64,000 bases of DNA from Acidimicrobiaceae bacterium (GCA_003151475.1 PLXQ01000045.1:4183-68182); one strand, 5' to 3'. Positions 17,150 through 25,989 are shown, counted from the stretch's first letter. The notes: generated by a model not told the origin, from the letters alone. Made by a program: numbers and translations.

Positions 17150-17252
17150 CGTACGACCCCCTCGGTCTCGTCTCTCTTCTAAACGTTCCCGTCGCCATCG
17201 ACGGCGGCGCCGTCTCGTTACCGGACCAGGGAGGTCCTAACCCCCCCGACAC

Positions 17253-17258
17253 TACTCT
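17253..17258 (+). promoter_or_regulatory. -10 box of a likely leaderless promoter (hydrolase gene)
   Basis: TACTCT ends six bases before the ATG at 17265, so transcription should begin at the start codon. No ribosome-binding site is visible. Confidence 0.5.
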
Positions 17259-17264
17259 TCTCCC

Positions 17265-18137
17265 ATGCAAGAACAACGGGTGCGAGCCAACGACGTGGAG
17301 TTCTCATACCTGGAAGCGGGACCCGGCGACGGGCCGCTCGCCCTCTGTCTGCATGGTTTCCCGGACACGGCGCACACCTGGCGCCACCTGCTTCCGGAGC
17401 TGGCCCGGGTCGGCTACCACGCCGTGGCCCCGTGGATGCGCGGCTACGCCCCGACCGCGATTCCCGCCGACGGGTGCTACCAGACGGGGGCTCTGGCCAC
17501 CGACGCCTGCGCGCTGCATGACGCTCTCGGGGGCGATGGGCGGGCGGTGCTCATCGGACATGACTGGGGCGCGGCCATGGCCACCGGCGCGGCCGTCCAC
17601 GAACCCGACCGCTGGAGGCGGGTGGTGACCATGGCCCTACCGCCGTTGGCGGCAATGGCCGACTCGTTCTTCACCTACGCGCAGCTCAAACGGAGCTTTT
17701 ACATCTTCATATTCCAGACCCCACTGGCCGAGACAGCCCTCTCCGTGGACGACCATTCCTTCATTGACGGACTGTGGGCCGATTGGTCGCCCGGTTATGA
17801 CGGCGCCTGGGACGCCGCCCGGGTGAAGGAGGCGATGGGATCACCGGACAACCTGTCGGCGACCATCGGTTACTACCGCGCCATGTTCGATCCCTCCCTC
17901 CACGACCCCGCCTACGCCGACGCCCAGTCGGCGGTCGGGGGGACGCCTCCGCAACCGACGCTCTATCTCCATGGGGCCGACGACGGCTGCCTGGCCCTCG
18001 ACGCCGTGGGCGACGTGCTGCCGTTCCTCTCAGCGGGCTCGGCCCAGATAACGCTCGAAAAGGCAGGTCACTTCCTCCAGGTCGAGCAGCCCCGGGCGGT
18101 AAACGATCACGTCCTGCGCTTCATTGGTTCCGCGTGA
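17265..18137 (+). CDS. Alpha/beta hydrolase, epoxide hydrolase or haloalkane dehalogenase-like
   Basis: A 290-residue alpha/beta hydrolase. The oxyanion motif is CLHGFPDTAHTWRHL and the nucleophile elbow is GHDWGAAMA, with aspartate where esterases have serine. This is the pattern of epoxide hydrolases and haloalkane dehalogenases. The acid is probably in LYLHGADDGCL and the histidine in KAGHFLQVEQP. A cap domain with FYIFIFQ and GYYRAMFDPS lies between. The exact substrate cannot be told. It is convergent with mutY. Confidence 0.87.
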   Translation: MQEQRVRANDVEFSYLEAGPGDGPLALCLHGFPDTAHTWRHLLPELARVGYHAVAPWMRGYAPTAIPADGCYQTGALATDACALHDALGGDGRAVLIGHDWGAAMATGAAVHEPDRWRRVVTMALPPLAAMADSFFTYAQLKRSFYIFIFQTPLAETALSVDDHSFIDGLWADWSPGYDGAWDAARVKEAMGSPDNLSATIGYYRAMFDPSLHDPAYADAQSAVGGTPPQPTLYLHGADDGCLALDAVGDVLPFLSAGSAQITLEKAGHFLQVEQPRAVNDHVLRFIGSA

Positions 18138-18190
18138 GCAGCGTCCGTCGGCCGCCTCGTCGAGCACAGCACGGGAGCGCCTGAGACCTG

Positions 18191-19111
18191 TCACGGCAAG
18201 GTCAGCACACCGCCTGACCGGCGCCGGGCGAGCCCTTCGGTGACGAGGGAGTCCGCCACCCGGCAGGCCCGGCCGGCATCGTCAGGCCAGCCACAGGCGG
18301 CGGCTAGTTCCCGCCGCGTTACCGGACCTTCCCGAAGGGCGTTGACCAGACGACCCCGGCCTTGGCGGTCGGAACCCACGAAGGCGCTCTGCTTCGACCG
18401 GGCCGCTGCGGGATCGGGCGACGGTCGTTCCCTGGCGGCCCAGGTGCACACTGACGCCAGTGGACAGAGCTCGCACCGGGGTGCCCGCGCCGTGCAGAGC
18501 AGGGCCCCGATCTCCATGAGCGACTGGTTCCACAACCAGCCCCGGCCCCGAGGCACGAGCGCATCAGCAATAACCTGGGCCTGTCCCGTCGAGATCGGGT
18601 CTCCGGCGAAGGCCCGGGCGATGACCCGGGCCACGTTCACATCGACCACGGCGACATCGGCCTCGAAGGCGAAAGCGAGGACGGCCCGGGCCGTGTAGGG
18701 CCCGATTCCCGGCAGCGCACTCAAAGCTTCAAGATCAGAGGGGACGAGGCCCCCGTGCTGCTCGACGATCACGGTGGCGGCCCGGTGGAGATTGAGGGCG
18801 CGTCGGTTGTAGCCGAGCCCGGCCCAGGCCCGCACGACGTCGCCCCCGGGGGCCGCCGAGCATGCCAGCACCGAAGGGAAGCGTCGCAAGAACAGTCGGT
18901 AGGCGTCGAGGACCCGCGCCGGTGACGTCTGTTGCAACATCACCTCGCTCACCAAGATGGCCCACGGGTTACGGGTGTCTCGCCAGGGAAACGACCGCAG
19001 GCCGACTCGACCGAACGACAACACCGCCCGGCGCACGGCGGCCCGTTTCTCACCGTCCAATCGAGCACCGCCGACCACGCCCAACGGTACCGAAGGGCGG
19101 CTACCGCTCAC
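18191..19111 (-). CDS. mutY: MutY, A/G-specific adenine glycosylase
   Basis: A 306-residue DNA repair enzyme that removes adenine mispaired with 8-oxoguanine. Motifs are SFPWRDTRNPWAILVSEVML with QQT, the helix-hairpin-helix LPGIGPYTARAVLAFAF, the catalytic-aspartate region VAVVDVNVARV and the four-cysteine iron-sulfur loop CTARAPRCELCPLASVC. The usual C-terminal NUDIX-like domain is replaced by a short winged-helix-like tail (GRLVNALREGPVTRRELAAA), as in other actinobacterial MutY of about 300 residues. The GTG start overlaps the stop of the MaoC gene by four bases. Confidence 0.94.
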   Translation of the reverse strand: MSGSRPSVPLGVVGGARLDGEKRAAVRRAVLSFGRVGLRSFPWRDTRNPWAILVSEVMLQQTSPARVLDAYRLFLRRFPSVLACSAAPGGDVVRAWAGLGYNRRALNLHRAATVIVEQHGGLVPSDLEALSALPGIGPYTARAVLAFAFEADVAVVDVNVARVIARAFAGDPISTGQAQVIADALVPRGRGWLWNQSLMEIGALLCTARAPRCELCPLASVCTWAARERPSPDPAAARSKQSAFVGSDRQGRGRLVNALREGPVTRRELAAACGWPDDAGRACRVADSLVTEGLARRRSGGVLTLP

Positions 19112-19620
19112 TCCCAGACGTCGTCTCCGTAGGGACGTCGACGTGGCGGTGCGGCGTCGCGCATCCAGACCATGAGCTTGCGGCGGAAGAAGCAGACCTC
19201 TTCACCGCGCTGGTTGAATCCCTTCGACTCGACGGTGACGACGCCTCGATCGGGTTTGGACGACGAAACGACCTTGTCCATCACCCGCGTCTCGGCGTAG
19301 ATCGTGTCCCCGTGGAAAGTGGGCTTGCGGTGGATGAGGGACTCGACCTCGAGGTTGGCGATGCACGAGCCGCTCACGTCGGGGACGCTCATGCCGAGCA
19401 CCAGGGAGTAGACGAGATTGCCCACGACCACGTTCTTCTTCTGCACGGTCTCATGCTCGGCAAACCACTCGTTGATGTGGAGGGGGTGATGGTTCATCGT
19501 CAACAGACAGAAGAGGTGGTCGTCGTACTCGGTGATTGTCTTCCCCGGCCAGTGCCGGTAGATATCACCGATCTCAAAGTCCTCGTAAGACCGACCAAAG
19601 GGACGTTCGTAGGTGGTCAT
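19108..19620 (-). CDS. MaoC-family dehydratase
   Basis: A 170-residue hot-dog-fold MaoC hydratase. It has SYEDFEIGDIYRHWPGKTIT at the N-terminus, the active-site region LLTMNHHPLHINEWFAEH, and the late block FHGDTIYAETRVMDKVVSSS. It resembles mesaconyl-CoA hydratases and R-specific enoyl-CoA hydratases more than fatty-acid synthase dehydratases. A GGAGAG site precedes the ATG by about five bases. A malyl-CoA-lyase-like gene at 23.8 kb could act on the same kind of C4/C5 CoA ester, but the two genes are not in one operon. Confidence 0.84.
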   Translation of the reverse strand: MTTYERPFGRSYEDFEIGDIYRHWPGKTITEYDDHLFCLLTMNHHPLHINEWFAEHETVQKKNVVVGNLVYSLVLGMSVPDVSGSCIANLEVESLIHRKPTFHGDTIYAETRVMDKVVSSSKPDRGVVTVESKGFNQRGEEVCFFRRKLMVWMRDAAPPRRRPYGDDVWE

Positions 19621-19633
19621 GGCGCTCTCCGGC

Positions 19634-20062
19634 TCACTCTTCGGGTCGTGGCCGGGTGGTGAAACCGAGAGCCCAGTCCTCGTTGGTCTCGCCGTCGATG
19701 GTCAGACGCCACGTGTAGCGGTTGCCCGTCTCCAACGGAAGGGGGCCGAGATTGACGGCCAGGGCTACATCGATCGGGGTTCCGTCGGGAACCGTCTCGG
19801 GCCGGGCCACGTTGAACTCACCACGCACCTCGATGGGGTGGGTGCCCTCGGGCGTGTCGACCAGAACCGGTCGTCCGTCGGCATCCTCGAGATAGAGCTC
19901 CCAATGATGGGCCTGCTCGGCTTCGTGCCAGCCGACGTCGATCTTCATGGCGATGGCCGATGGCATCGGATCGGGTCCGGTCAGCGACCACCCGCCTCCG
20001 AGTACGAAGAGCTTTCCATCGGCCACCTGGGCCCCGTCGCACAACAGCATCGTCACTTTCAC
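19634..20062 (-). CDS. Uncharacterised DUF6941-like protein
   Basis: A 142-residue protein with no membrane segment. The N-terminus (MKVTMLLCDGAQVADGKLFV, then LGGGWSLTGPDPMPSAIAMK) is the most conserved part of a family of unknown function. The rest is beta-rich (VDTPEGTHPIEVRGEFNVARP and YTWRLTIDGE), consistent with an immunoglobulin-like sandwich. The GTG at 20062 is chosen because it fits this N-terminus and lies seven bases after a -10 box; the frame continues upstream to 20416, but that part would run over the divergent methyltransferase. It precedes the MaoC gene by 13 bases. Confidence 0.72.
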   Translation of the reverse strand: MKVTMLLCDGAQVADGKLFVLGGGWSLTGPDPMPSAIAMKIDVGWHEAEQAHHWELYLEDADGRPVLVDTPEGTHPIEVRGEFNVARPETVPDGTPIDVALAVNLGPLPLETGNRYTWRLTIDGETNEDWALGFTTRPRPEE

Positions 20063-20069
20063 GACGGGC

Positions 20070-20075
20070 AGGCTA
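20070..20075 (-). promoter_or_regulatory. -10 box of a likely leaderless promoter (19.6-20.1 kb gene)
   Basis: On the minus strand TAGCCT is followed by seven bases and a GTG start. The promoter would drive the DUF6941-like gene, the MaoC gene and mutY. A plus-strand TAACGT at 20093-20098 may serve the divergent methyltransferase gene. Confidence 0.42.
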
Positions 20076-20107
20076 CAGGCACGGGGCGGCTGTAACGTCT
20101 GGCGCCA

Positions 20108-20752
20108 GTGCCCAACGCCCTGCGTGACGATGTCTACCGGCGCCCCCTCGCCACCGCCCTCGAGAGGTTGGAGATCGGCCCGGGCTGGCGTTGTGTCGAT
20201 GTCGGAGCCGGGGGTGGCGACGTTTCGGTCGCCCTGGCCGAGATCGTCGGCCGCCAAGGACGTGTCTACGCCGTCGACAGTGATCCCGCTGCCCGTGACG
20301 TGGCCGCCGCTGAAGCGGCCGCCTTCAGCCAGGTGCTCGCCATCACCCAGGCCGGAGAAGATCTGCTCCTGCCGGAACCGGTCGACCTGGCCTTCTGCCG
20401 GTTCCTGCTCATGCACGTCGTCGACCCGGCCGTCGTCCTCGCCCGGATGAGGCAGGCGGTCCGACCCGGTGGCTGGGTAGTGGCCCAGGAGCCGATCACC
20501 TCAGCCGGCCGGGTGGGCGGACTTCCGCTGTCCATGCCCGACGCCCTCCATCCCGACATCGGGGCACTCCTGCCGGCGCTCGTGCTCCATGCCGGCCTCG
20601 ACATCGTCGACGCCTGGGCCGAGGCGCCGGCGGGCGTGGGCCCCGGGCCGGTCTCGGACTACCTCGCCGATCTGACCGGGGTCTCCCCCGGCGACGATGC
20701 CATCGTGCTTCCGCCCCTTGTCACCGTGATCGGGCGCGTCCACGGCGCCTAA
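20108..20752 (+). CDS. Class I SAM-dependent methyltransferase
   Basis: A 214-residue Rossmann-fold methyltransferase. Motif I is CVDVGAGGGDVSVALAE, the acidic residue binding the SAM ribose is in VYAVDSDP, and the later strand is LAFCRFLLMHVVDP, followed by RPGGWVVAQEP. It resembles UbiE/CheR-type small-molecule methyltransferases. The substrate is unknown. The start is GTG. It is divergent from the DUF6941-like gene, with 45 bases between the two start codons. Confidence 0.82.
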   Translation: MPNALRDDVYRRPLATALERLEIGPGWRCVDVGAGGGDVSVALAEIVGRQGRVYAVDSDPAARDVAAAEAAAFSQVLAITQAGEDLLLPEPVDLAFCRFLLMHVVDPAVVLARMRQAVRPGGWVVAQEPITSAGRVGGLPLSMPDALHPDIGALLPALVLHAGLDIVDAWAEAPAGVGPGPVSDYLADLTGVSPGDDAIVLPPLVTVIGRVHGA

Positions 20753-20767
20753 CCCCAGGATGCCAGA

Positions 20768-20817
20768 CGACCAGGACCGGCCCTGATCGGACCCACTCGG
20801 AGAACCCGACCTGGTCG
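20768..20817. terminator. Inverted repeat between convergent methyltransferase genes
   Basis: CGACCAGG and CCTGGTCG form an 8-bp perfect stem around a 34-base loop, within the 73-base gap between two convergent genes. The long loop makes it a weaker candidate than the hairpins at 2044 and 8021. Confidence 0.35.
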
Positions 20818-20825
20818 GCGGCGGT

Positions 20826-21950
20826 TCAGGAGAGGCGCCGCAAGGGTCTCAGAGTCGCACTGACAAGCCGGGCGGCGCGATAGGTCCGACTTGCGACGAT
20901 CCCGGTCAGCTGGCTTTGGGTGATCAGAAGGCTGTCGGAGATGCGGCCGGACTCAGCCGCCAGGCGGTCGACTTCGCTTGCGAGGCGGGAGATTTCGGCG
21001 TTTGAGGTGGCGAGATGTTCGTCGAGCTGTGCGCTCATCGTACCCTCGGTCATTCGGGCCATCGCCAGCTTCGCCCCCAGGGCTTCTGTAATGGCCAGCG
21101 CGGTTCGGGCCAGCTCAGGACATCCATCGGTGTTCGCCACCAGCGCTTCGTGCAGGGCGACAATCCGGCTCCGATCGCGGTCCGGATCATCGAGCACGTG
21201 CATTACCCACTGCCGCACGAAGGCGACAGCCTGAGCCAGCGGAGCGCCGGGTTCCAGTGGGCGCTCGAGAACGAGACCGAACTCGATGTCGGGTTGATCA
21301 CCGGCGTCGTCGAAAAAGTAGACGTCGACGAGGTCCCATGTCATCAAGCCTCGAACCAGGGCGCCCGCCAAGACGACGGCAAATTCCTCTGGCGTCCAAC
21401 AGTGGACATGGATAGTGCGTCGGCGATGCAATTCCAGGAGGTCGTCGTTGAGTCGCACGGGGTCGTGCCAGTCTCGGACCTCCTCGGGATGGATGGGGGG
21501 CTGCCTGAAGAGCGCCTCACAGAACTCCCGGATATGTTCCGCGCTCACCTGCGTGACCCGGCGCTCGAATTCATCGAGGACATGCGCGAGCGACGTCGGT
21601 TCGCGCCCTGCATCGAATGTGCGGGTGCGGTCAGGGACAATCAGCACGAGCCGTCCGCCCGGACGCAGGACCCGATCGAACTCGCGCAGCGCCTCGATCG
21701 GGTTTGCCAGATGTTCGATGAGATGGCTGGCGATGACGACGTCGAATGACGCGTCCCTGACAGCCCGGAGGCCGTCGACATCGAGGTCGAGCTTGAGTTC
21801 AGCCGCAGGTCCCCAGGGCTGGCCGACGAGTTCCGGCCACGTGGCGTCCCTCCCACCGTCAACCGGACGGTCGGCGAACGTGACCCGTGCACCGGGTGCC
21901 GTCGGAAATGGCATGTGACCCGGACCGATCTCGAGGACATCGCCTGCCAA
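20826..21950 (-). CDS. SAM methyltransferase with C-terminal coiled coil
   Basis: A 374-residue protein. The N-terminal methyltransferase domain has motif I VLEIGPGHMPFP and a later SFDVVIASHLIEHLANPIEA followed by LRPGGRLVLIVPD. After residue 290 there is a heptad-like helical stretch (ISRLASEVDRLAAESGRISDS) and the tail SRTYRAARLVSATLRPLRRL, a tail also found on actinobacterial glycan-cluster transferases. The only usual start is a TTG at 21950. In-frame sequence just upstream (KKKIVGRHPRQDIGKTLAGD) looks like a natural N-terminus of this family, so the true start may be an unusual codon. Confidence 0.78.
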   Translation of the reverse strand: MAGDVLEIGPGHMPFPTAPGARVTFADRPVDGGRDATWPELVGQPWGPAAELKLDLDVDGLRAVRDASFDVVIASHLIEHLANPIEALREFDRVLRPGGRLVLIVPDRTRTFDAGREPTSLAHVLDEFERRVTQVSAEHIREFCEALFRQPPIHPEEVRDWHDPVRLNDDLLELHRRRTIHVHCWTPEEFAVVLAGALVRGLMTWDLVDVYFFDDAGDQPDIEFGLVLERPLEPGAPLAQAVAFVRQWVMHVLDDPDRDRSRIVALHEALVANTDGCPELARTALAITEALGAKLAMARMTEGTMSAQLDEHLATSNAEISRLASEVDRLAAESGRISDSLLITQSQLTGIVASRTYRAARLVSATLRPLRRLS

Positions 21951-22101
21951 TGTCTTCCCGATGTCCTGGCGCGGGTGCCGCCCGACAATCTTCTTCTTCT
22001 GTGTGAGGCCGATCGCAAAATCCTATGTCGTAGCGCGAGTCCGGACGTCAAGTGTGATCCGGCCTTCGAGGTCCCCGGGAAGGGCACTAACCTCCGTGCC
22101 C

Positions 22102-23715
22102 GTGACCGATCTGATTCCGGCTGACTTGGACCGCGCTGCCGCCGTCGTCGAACTGGCCGGTGCCGTGGTGAACTGCGCCGCCCGACGGCTGGGCGGCGCC
22201 GGAGATTTGGACAGAGAACAGGTCCTCGCTTATGACCTCGCCCATGCCGCAGCCGGGGTGAGAACGGCGCAGGCCGCGCTCGGTTACGGACGGAAGGGGA
22301 TCGACGAGGCGCATATCGCTTGCGCCTTCGTGGCCGACGTTCTGGCCGACCTGACCTCCCGCCTCGTCGGGCGCGAGGAGGCGTGGGGTGCCCCCCGGGA
22401 CTGGTGGGAGCCGGCCGCTTCCTTCCTGTCCGACTACCGCGACCCGGCTTACCTGAGCAGCCTTTGCGGTCGCGAAGGCGACCGGCATCTTGACGCCGAC
22501 TTCGCCCTCGTCCGCGAGACGTTCCACCGGTTCGCCGAAGAGCGGCTCCGACCTCGGGCCGAGCACATCCACCGCGCCAACACCGACATTCCCGAGGACA
22601 TCATCACCGGCCTGGCCGAGATGGGCGCCCTCGGGTTGTCGATCCCCGAAGAGTACGGCGGCTTCGCCGGCGGCGGCGAAAGCGACTACCTGGGCATGGT
22701 GGTGGCCACCGAGGAACTGGCGTGGGGCTCGCTCGGCGCCGGCGGCTCTCTCATCACGAGACCCGAGATCCTGGCGAGGGCTCTCGTCGCCGGCGGGACC
22801 GAGGAACAGAAGCAAAGGTGGCTCCCGGAGTTGGCGTCGGGCGCCGTCATGAATGCCGTGGCCGTCACCGAACCAGATTTTGGCTCCGACGTGGCCAATA
22901 TCGTGACGTCGGCCACCTCCACCGAAGGCGGATGGCTCATCAACGGCGTGAAGACCTGGTGCACGTTCGCCGCTCGGGCCGACGTGATCATGCTGTTGGC
23001 CCGCACCGATCCGGATCGGTCGAAGGCCCACCGAGGCCTCTCGCTCTTCATCGTGGAGAAACCCCGTGGTGACGGCCATGGCTTCGCCTTCACCCAGAAT
23101 CCTGCCTCCGAGGGACGCTCCGACGCTCCCGGTCGCATGGAGGGGAGGCCCATCGACACCCTCGGCTACCGGGGAATGCATTCCTACGAGATCGCCTTCG
23201 AGAACTGGTTCGTACCGGCCGACTATCTGGTCGGTGCCGAGGCCGGGGTGGGCCGCGGCTTCTACCTGCAGATGGCAGGTTTCGAGAACGGCCGGCTCCA
23301 GACGGCCGCTCGTGCCCTCGGGGTGATGCAGGCCGCCTATGAAGCCGCCTACGAGTACTCGGTGAACCGGGTGGTCTTCGGGCGACCGATCCTTGACTAC
23401 CAGCTCACCAGGGCAAAGCTCGCACGGATGGCCTTCCTCATCCAGTGCACGCGCCAGTTCTCCTACGATGTGGCCCGGCTGATGTCCGCCGGGGAGGGGG
23501 CGCTCGAGGCGTCCATGCTCAAGGCCTACGTCTGCCGGGCGGCCGAGTGGGTGACACGCGAGGCCCTGCAGATCCACGGCGGCATGGGCTATGCCGAGGA
23601 ATTCTCCGTCAGTCGGTACTTCGTCGACGCCCGCGTCCTGTCGATCTTCGAAGGTGCCGACGAAACCCTGGCTCTAAAGGTGGTGGCCCGGCGTCTCGTC
23701 GAACAGGCGACCTGA
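22102..23715 (+). CDS. Acyl-CoA dehydrogenase
   Basis: About 537 residues. Residues 1-130 form a helical extension (AAAVVELAGAVVNCAARRLG). The flavoprotein domain follows: MGALGLSIPEEYGG, the FAD-binding AVTEPDFGSDV, the middle beta-domain GGWLINGVKTWCTFAARADV, and the C-terminal helices with VVFGRPILDYQLTRAKLARM and ALQIHGGMGYAEEFSVSRYF. The catalytic glutamate is probably in SIFEGADETLAL. It oxidises an acyl-CoA at C2-C3 and passes electrons to ETF. GTG at 22102 is used because TAACCT at 22088-22093 lies eight bases upstream; a GTG at 22096 is equally possible. Confidence 0.9.
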   Translation: MTDLIPADLDRAAAVVELAGAVVNCAARRLGGAGDLDREQVLAYDLAHAAAGVRTAQAALGYGRKGIDEAHIACAFVADVLADLTSRLVGREEAWGAPRDWWEPAASFLSDYRDPAYLSSLCGREGDRHLDADFALVRETFHRFAEERLRPRAEHIHRANTDIPEDIITGLAEMGALGLSIPEEYGGFAGGGESDYLGMVVATEELAWGSLGAGGSLITRPEILARALVAGGTEEQKQRWLPELASGAVMNAVAVTEPDFGSDVANIVTSATSTEGGWLINGVKTWCTFAARADVIMLLARTDPDRSKAHRGLSLFIVEKPRGDGHGFAFTQNPASEGRSDAPGRMEGRPIDTLGYRGMHSYEIAFENWFVPADYLVGAEAGVGRGFYLQMAGFENGRLQTAARALGVMQAAYEAAYEYSVNRVVFGRPILDYQLTRAKLARMAFLIQCTRQFSYDVARLMSAGEGALEASMLKAYVCRAAEWVTREALQIHGGMGYAEEFSVSRYFVDARVLSIFEGADETLALKVVARRLVEQAT

Positions 23716-23753
23716 CACTTCGGACCCCTCAAAGGTCAGACTCGGAGGGCGGG

Positions 23754-24692
23754 TCAGCTCTTCGAGCGGGACAGCCCAGCGCGCGTCCCACGTGTCACGA
23801 ATTTGGTGGCCATCTTGCGACTGGCCTCGTCGATCATCTCATCGCCGAACATCACAGCACCCTTGCGGTCGTTCTCCGTGGCCTGCTGGTAGGCGTCGAG
23901 AATGTCCCAGGCCCGGTCGAACTGCTCCTGAGTCGGGGAGTACAGCTCATTGAGCACGGTTACCTGATCGGGGGTCAGCGCCCACTTGCCGTCGTAACCG
24001 AGCACCCGCGTACGCTGGGAGAAATCGCGCAGACCATCCATGTCCTTGACCCTCAGGTACGGGCCGTCGATCACCTGCAGGCCGTTGGCCCGGCCCGCCA
24101 TCAAGATCCTGGAAAAGACGTAGTTGAAGTGGTCGCCCGGATATTCCGAGATCTGGACGCCGCCGGTGAGCACGGGCATCTCCATGGAGGCAGCGAAGTC
24201 GGCAGGCCCGAAGATGATCGTCTCGAGACGCGGTGAGGCCGCGCAGATCTCGTCGACATTGATCAGGCCTCTGGCCGTTTCGATCTGGGCCTCTATCCCT
24301 ATATGGCCGACCGGAAGGCCACTGCGCTTCTCCACCTGGGTGAGAAGGAGGTCCAGCGCCACCACTTCGGCGGCCGACTGCACCTTGGGCAGCATGAGCT
24401 CATCGAGACGATCGCCGGAATTGCCCACCACCTCGATCACGTCGCCGTAGGTCCACTCGGTGTCCCAGGCGTTGATGCGCACGCACAGGACCCTGTCGTC
24501 CCACGGCTGCTTGCGTATGGCCTCGACCACCTTGGCCCGCGCTGCGTCCTTTTCGAGCGGTGCCACAGAGTCCTCGAGGTCGAGGAACGACATGTCGGCG
24601 GGAACGCTCGGCGCCTTCTCGAGGAAGCGCTCGTTCGAACCAGGGGTGGAGAAACAGGAGCGGCGGGGCAGGTTCCGGCTGCGTTCTGACAT
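23754..24692 (-). CDS. HpcH/HpaI-family CoA-ester lyase (malyl-CoA lyase-like)
   Basis: About 312 residues, a TIM-barrel aldolase of the citrate-lyase beta-subunit/malyl-CoA lyase group. Recognisable blocks are RRSCFSTPGSNERFLEKAPS, FLDLEDSVAPLEKDAAR, the metal-binding IGIEAQIETARGLINVDEI, IIFGPADFAASM and VIDGPYLRVKDMDGL. The PGS and LEDSV segments bind CoA and the divalent metal. Likely reactions are cleavage of malyl-CoA or methylmalyl-CoA to glyoxylate plus an acyl-CoA. A MaoC hydratase at 19.1 kb and a glyoxylate-type aminotransferase at 61.1 kb could be metabolically linked. The ATG at 24692 lies six bases after a -10 box. Confidence 0.87.
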   Translation of the reverse strand: MSERSRNLPRRSCFSTPGSNERFLEKAPSVPADMSFLDLEDSVAPLEKDAARAKVVEAIRKQPWDDRVLCVRINAWDTEWTYGDVIEVVGNSGDRLDELMLPKVQSAAEVVALDLLLTQVEKRSGLPVGHIGIEAQIETARGLINVDEICAASPRLETIIFGPADFAASMEMPVLTGGVQISEYPGDHFNYVFSRILMAGRANGLQVIDGPYLRVKDMDGLRDFSQRTRVLGYDGKWALTPDQVTVLNELYSPTQEQFDRAWDILDAYQQATENDRKGAVMFGDEMIDEASRKMATKFVTRGTRAGLSRSKS

Positions 24693-24698
24693 GCGACG

Positions 24699-24704
24699 AT
24701 GATA
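24699..24704 (-). promoter_or_regulatory. -10 box of a likely leaderless promoter (CoA lyase gene)
   Basis: On the minus strand TATCAT is followed by six bases and the ATG at 24692. This is the clearest -10 consensus match among the leaderless candidates. Confidence 0.5.
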
Positions 24705-24753
24705 ATGGGCTGGTGGCACGCATCACCAGGTCACCGTCGTGAGGGGTCTCCTC

Positions 24754-25989
24754 TCAGGCCGCGACCAGGTCGGCGGGCACGAGTTGCTCGGTGAGAAGCC
24801 GGGCAAAGCGCGTCGGATCGCCGCCCACGAAGCGCCGGCACAGGGGTAGGCCTTCCACGTAGCAGGAGATGTAGGCGCGCCACGTCGGATGGAGGAGGAA
24901 CTCGACGGCCTTCTCCGCCCGGGCCCGAGGCAACAGTGACCAGCGGGCCACCTCGTCGACGACAACATCCGGATCGGCCTCATCGACATAAAGGCGCCAT
25001 GCGGCGTTGCCCCGGACGGCCCCGAGTGCTTCGCCTGCCTCCGACACCGCGGAGATCACGTCTGCGTCGTAGCGAATCCCGAGGGGGTGCAGATGGCCGG
25101 CCACGACGTTTTCCGGTCGAGGGCCGACAACCGTCTCCAATCCGAGATCAGCGAGTCCCTCGGCGATCAGGCACTGGGGGGTGCCGACGAGGAAGATGCT
25201 CTCCTCCAGCCACCGTCGGCGGCGGACAAGACCCACCTCCTTGCGCGAATGCTCGGTGTGGTGCCCGGGATAGGCCTCGTGTGCCACCAGGTGCGCCAGT
25301 GATATCGACAGGACAGGAAGGTCGGTATTCACCGCCACCCGCGAACGGAGATTCCCCAGATAGGTGTTGAAGCCCGACCACGGCTTGTCGCTGACCAACT
25401 CGAAATCGACGTGCTCACCGTCGGGAAGTCCGAAAAGGCGATCAGTTCTCTCCCGCAAGTCCTCGGCCAGCGAGGAGATGGCATCGGGGAGTCGGTCAGG
25501 CGCAACGACGTGCGACTCGCGCCACGCGATCAGACGCTCGGCGATAGGCCCCGTTCCTGGCAGAGCCTCGGCCAGCCGCTGGTGGGCGGCGGCGATCTCG
25601 TCTTCTGGAACCGGCGTCGGGCGCACGCCGTAACAGGACTCGACCTCCTCGACATAACCCACGGATTCGCCTGACAATTTCCGGGCCGTCGTGAGCAATC
25701 CCACAACCTGGGCCCGCAGCCAGCGTCGCCGCGAGGCGGTGACGAGATCGCTCTCGATGACCCCTGTCTGATCGTCGAGCTCGGTGCCGGCGTCGAGCGA
25801 TGCCACGAGAGCACGCGCCTCTGCTACCAACTTGTCGGGCGGGAGCGGCGAGCCGGCGGCGGCGCGCGTCGCCGGTCCCGGTGGTCCGTAGTACGCGTCG
25901 ACGAAGCCATCGATGTGTCGACCAAGAGCGAGGCCGAGCTCGATGTAGCGCCCGACCTCTCCGGCCGGCCGGCCGGCGGCGGCGTTCAC
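24754..25989 (-). CDS. DUF885-family putative metallopeptidase
   Basis: A 411-residue DUF885 protein. The zinc-binding motif HEAYPGHHTEH lies near the middle; it is an HExxH variant seen in this family. A downstream glutamate (ESIFLVGTPQCLIAEGLADL) probably completes the site. The C-terminal segment WRLYVDEADPDVVVDEVARW is also typical. The protein is helical, lacks a signal peptide, and is probably a cytoplasmic peptidase, although no DUF885 substrate can be assigned. The GTG start overlaps the stop of the dienelactone hydrolase gene by four bases. Confidence 0.82.
   Translation of the reverse strand: MNAAAGRPAGEVGRYIELGLALGRHIDGFVDAYYGPPGPATRAAAGSPLPPDKLVAEARALVASLDAGTELDDQTGVIESDLVTASRRRWLRAQVVGLLTTARKLSGESVGYVEEVESCYGVRPTPVPEDEIAAAHQRLAEALPGTGPIAERLIAWRESHVVAPDRLPDAISSLAEDLRERTDRLFGLPDGEHVDFELVSDKPWSGFNTYLGNLRSRVAVNTDLPVLSISLAHLVAHEAYPGHHTEHSRKEVGLVRRRRWLEESIFLVGTPQCLIAEGLADLGLETVVGPRPENVVAGHLHPLGIRYDADVISAVSEAGEALGAVRGNAAWRLYVDEADPDVVVDEVARWSLLPRARAEKAVEFLLHPTWRAYISCYVEGLPLCRRFVGGDPTRFARLLTEQLVPADLVAA

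Noticed and set aside
22087-23577. A 496-codon open frame on the strand opposite the acyl-CoA dehydrogenase
   Set aside because: It mirrors the codon positions of a clearly conserved gene, lacks any recognisable domain and is typical of antisense frames in GC-rich DNA.
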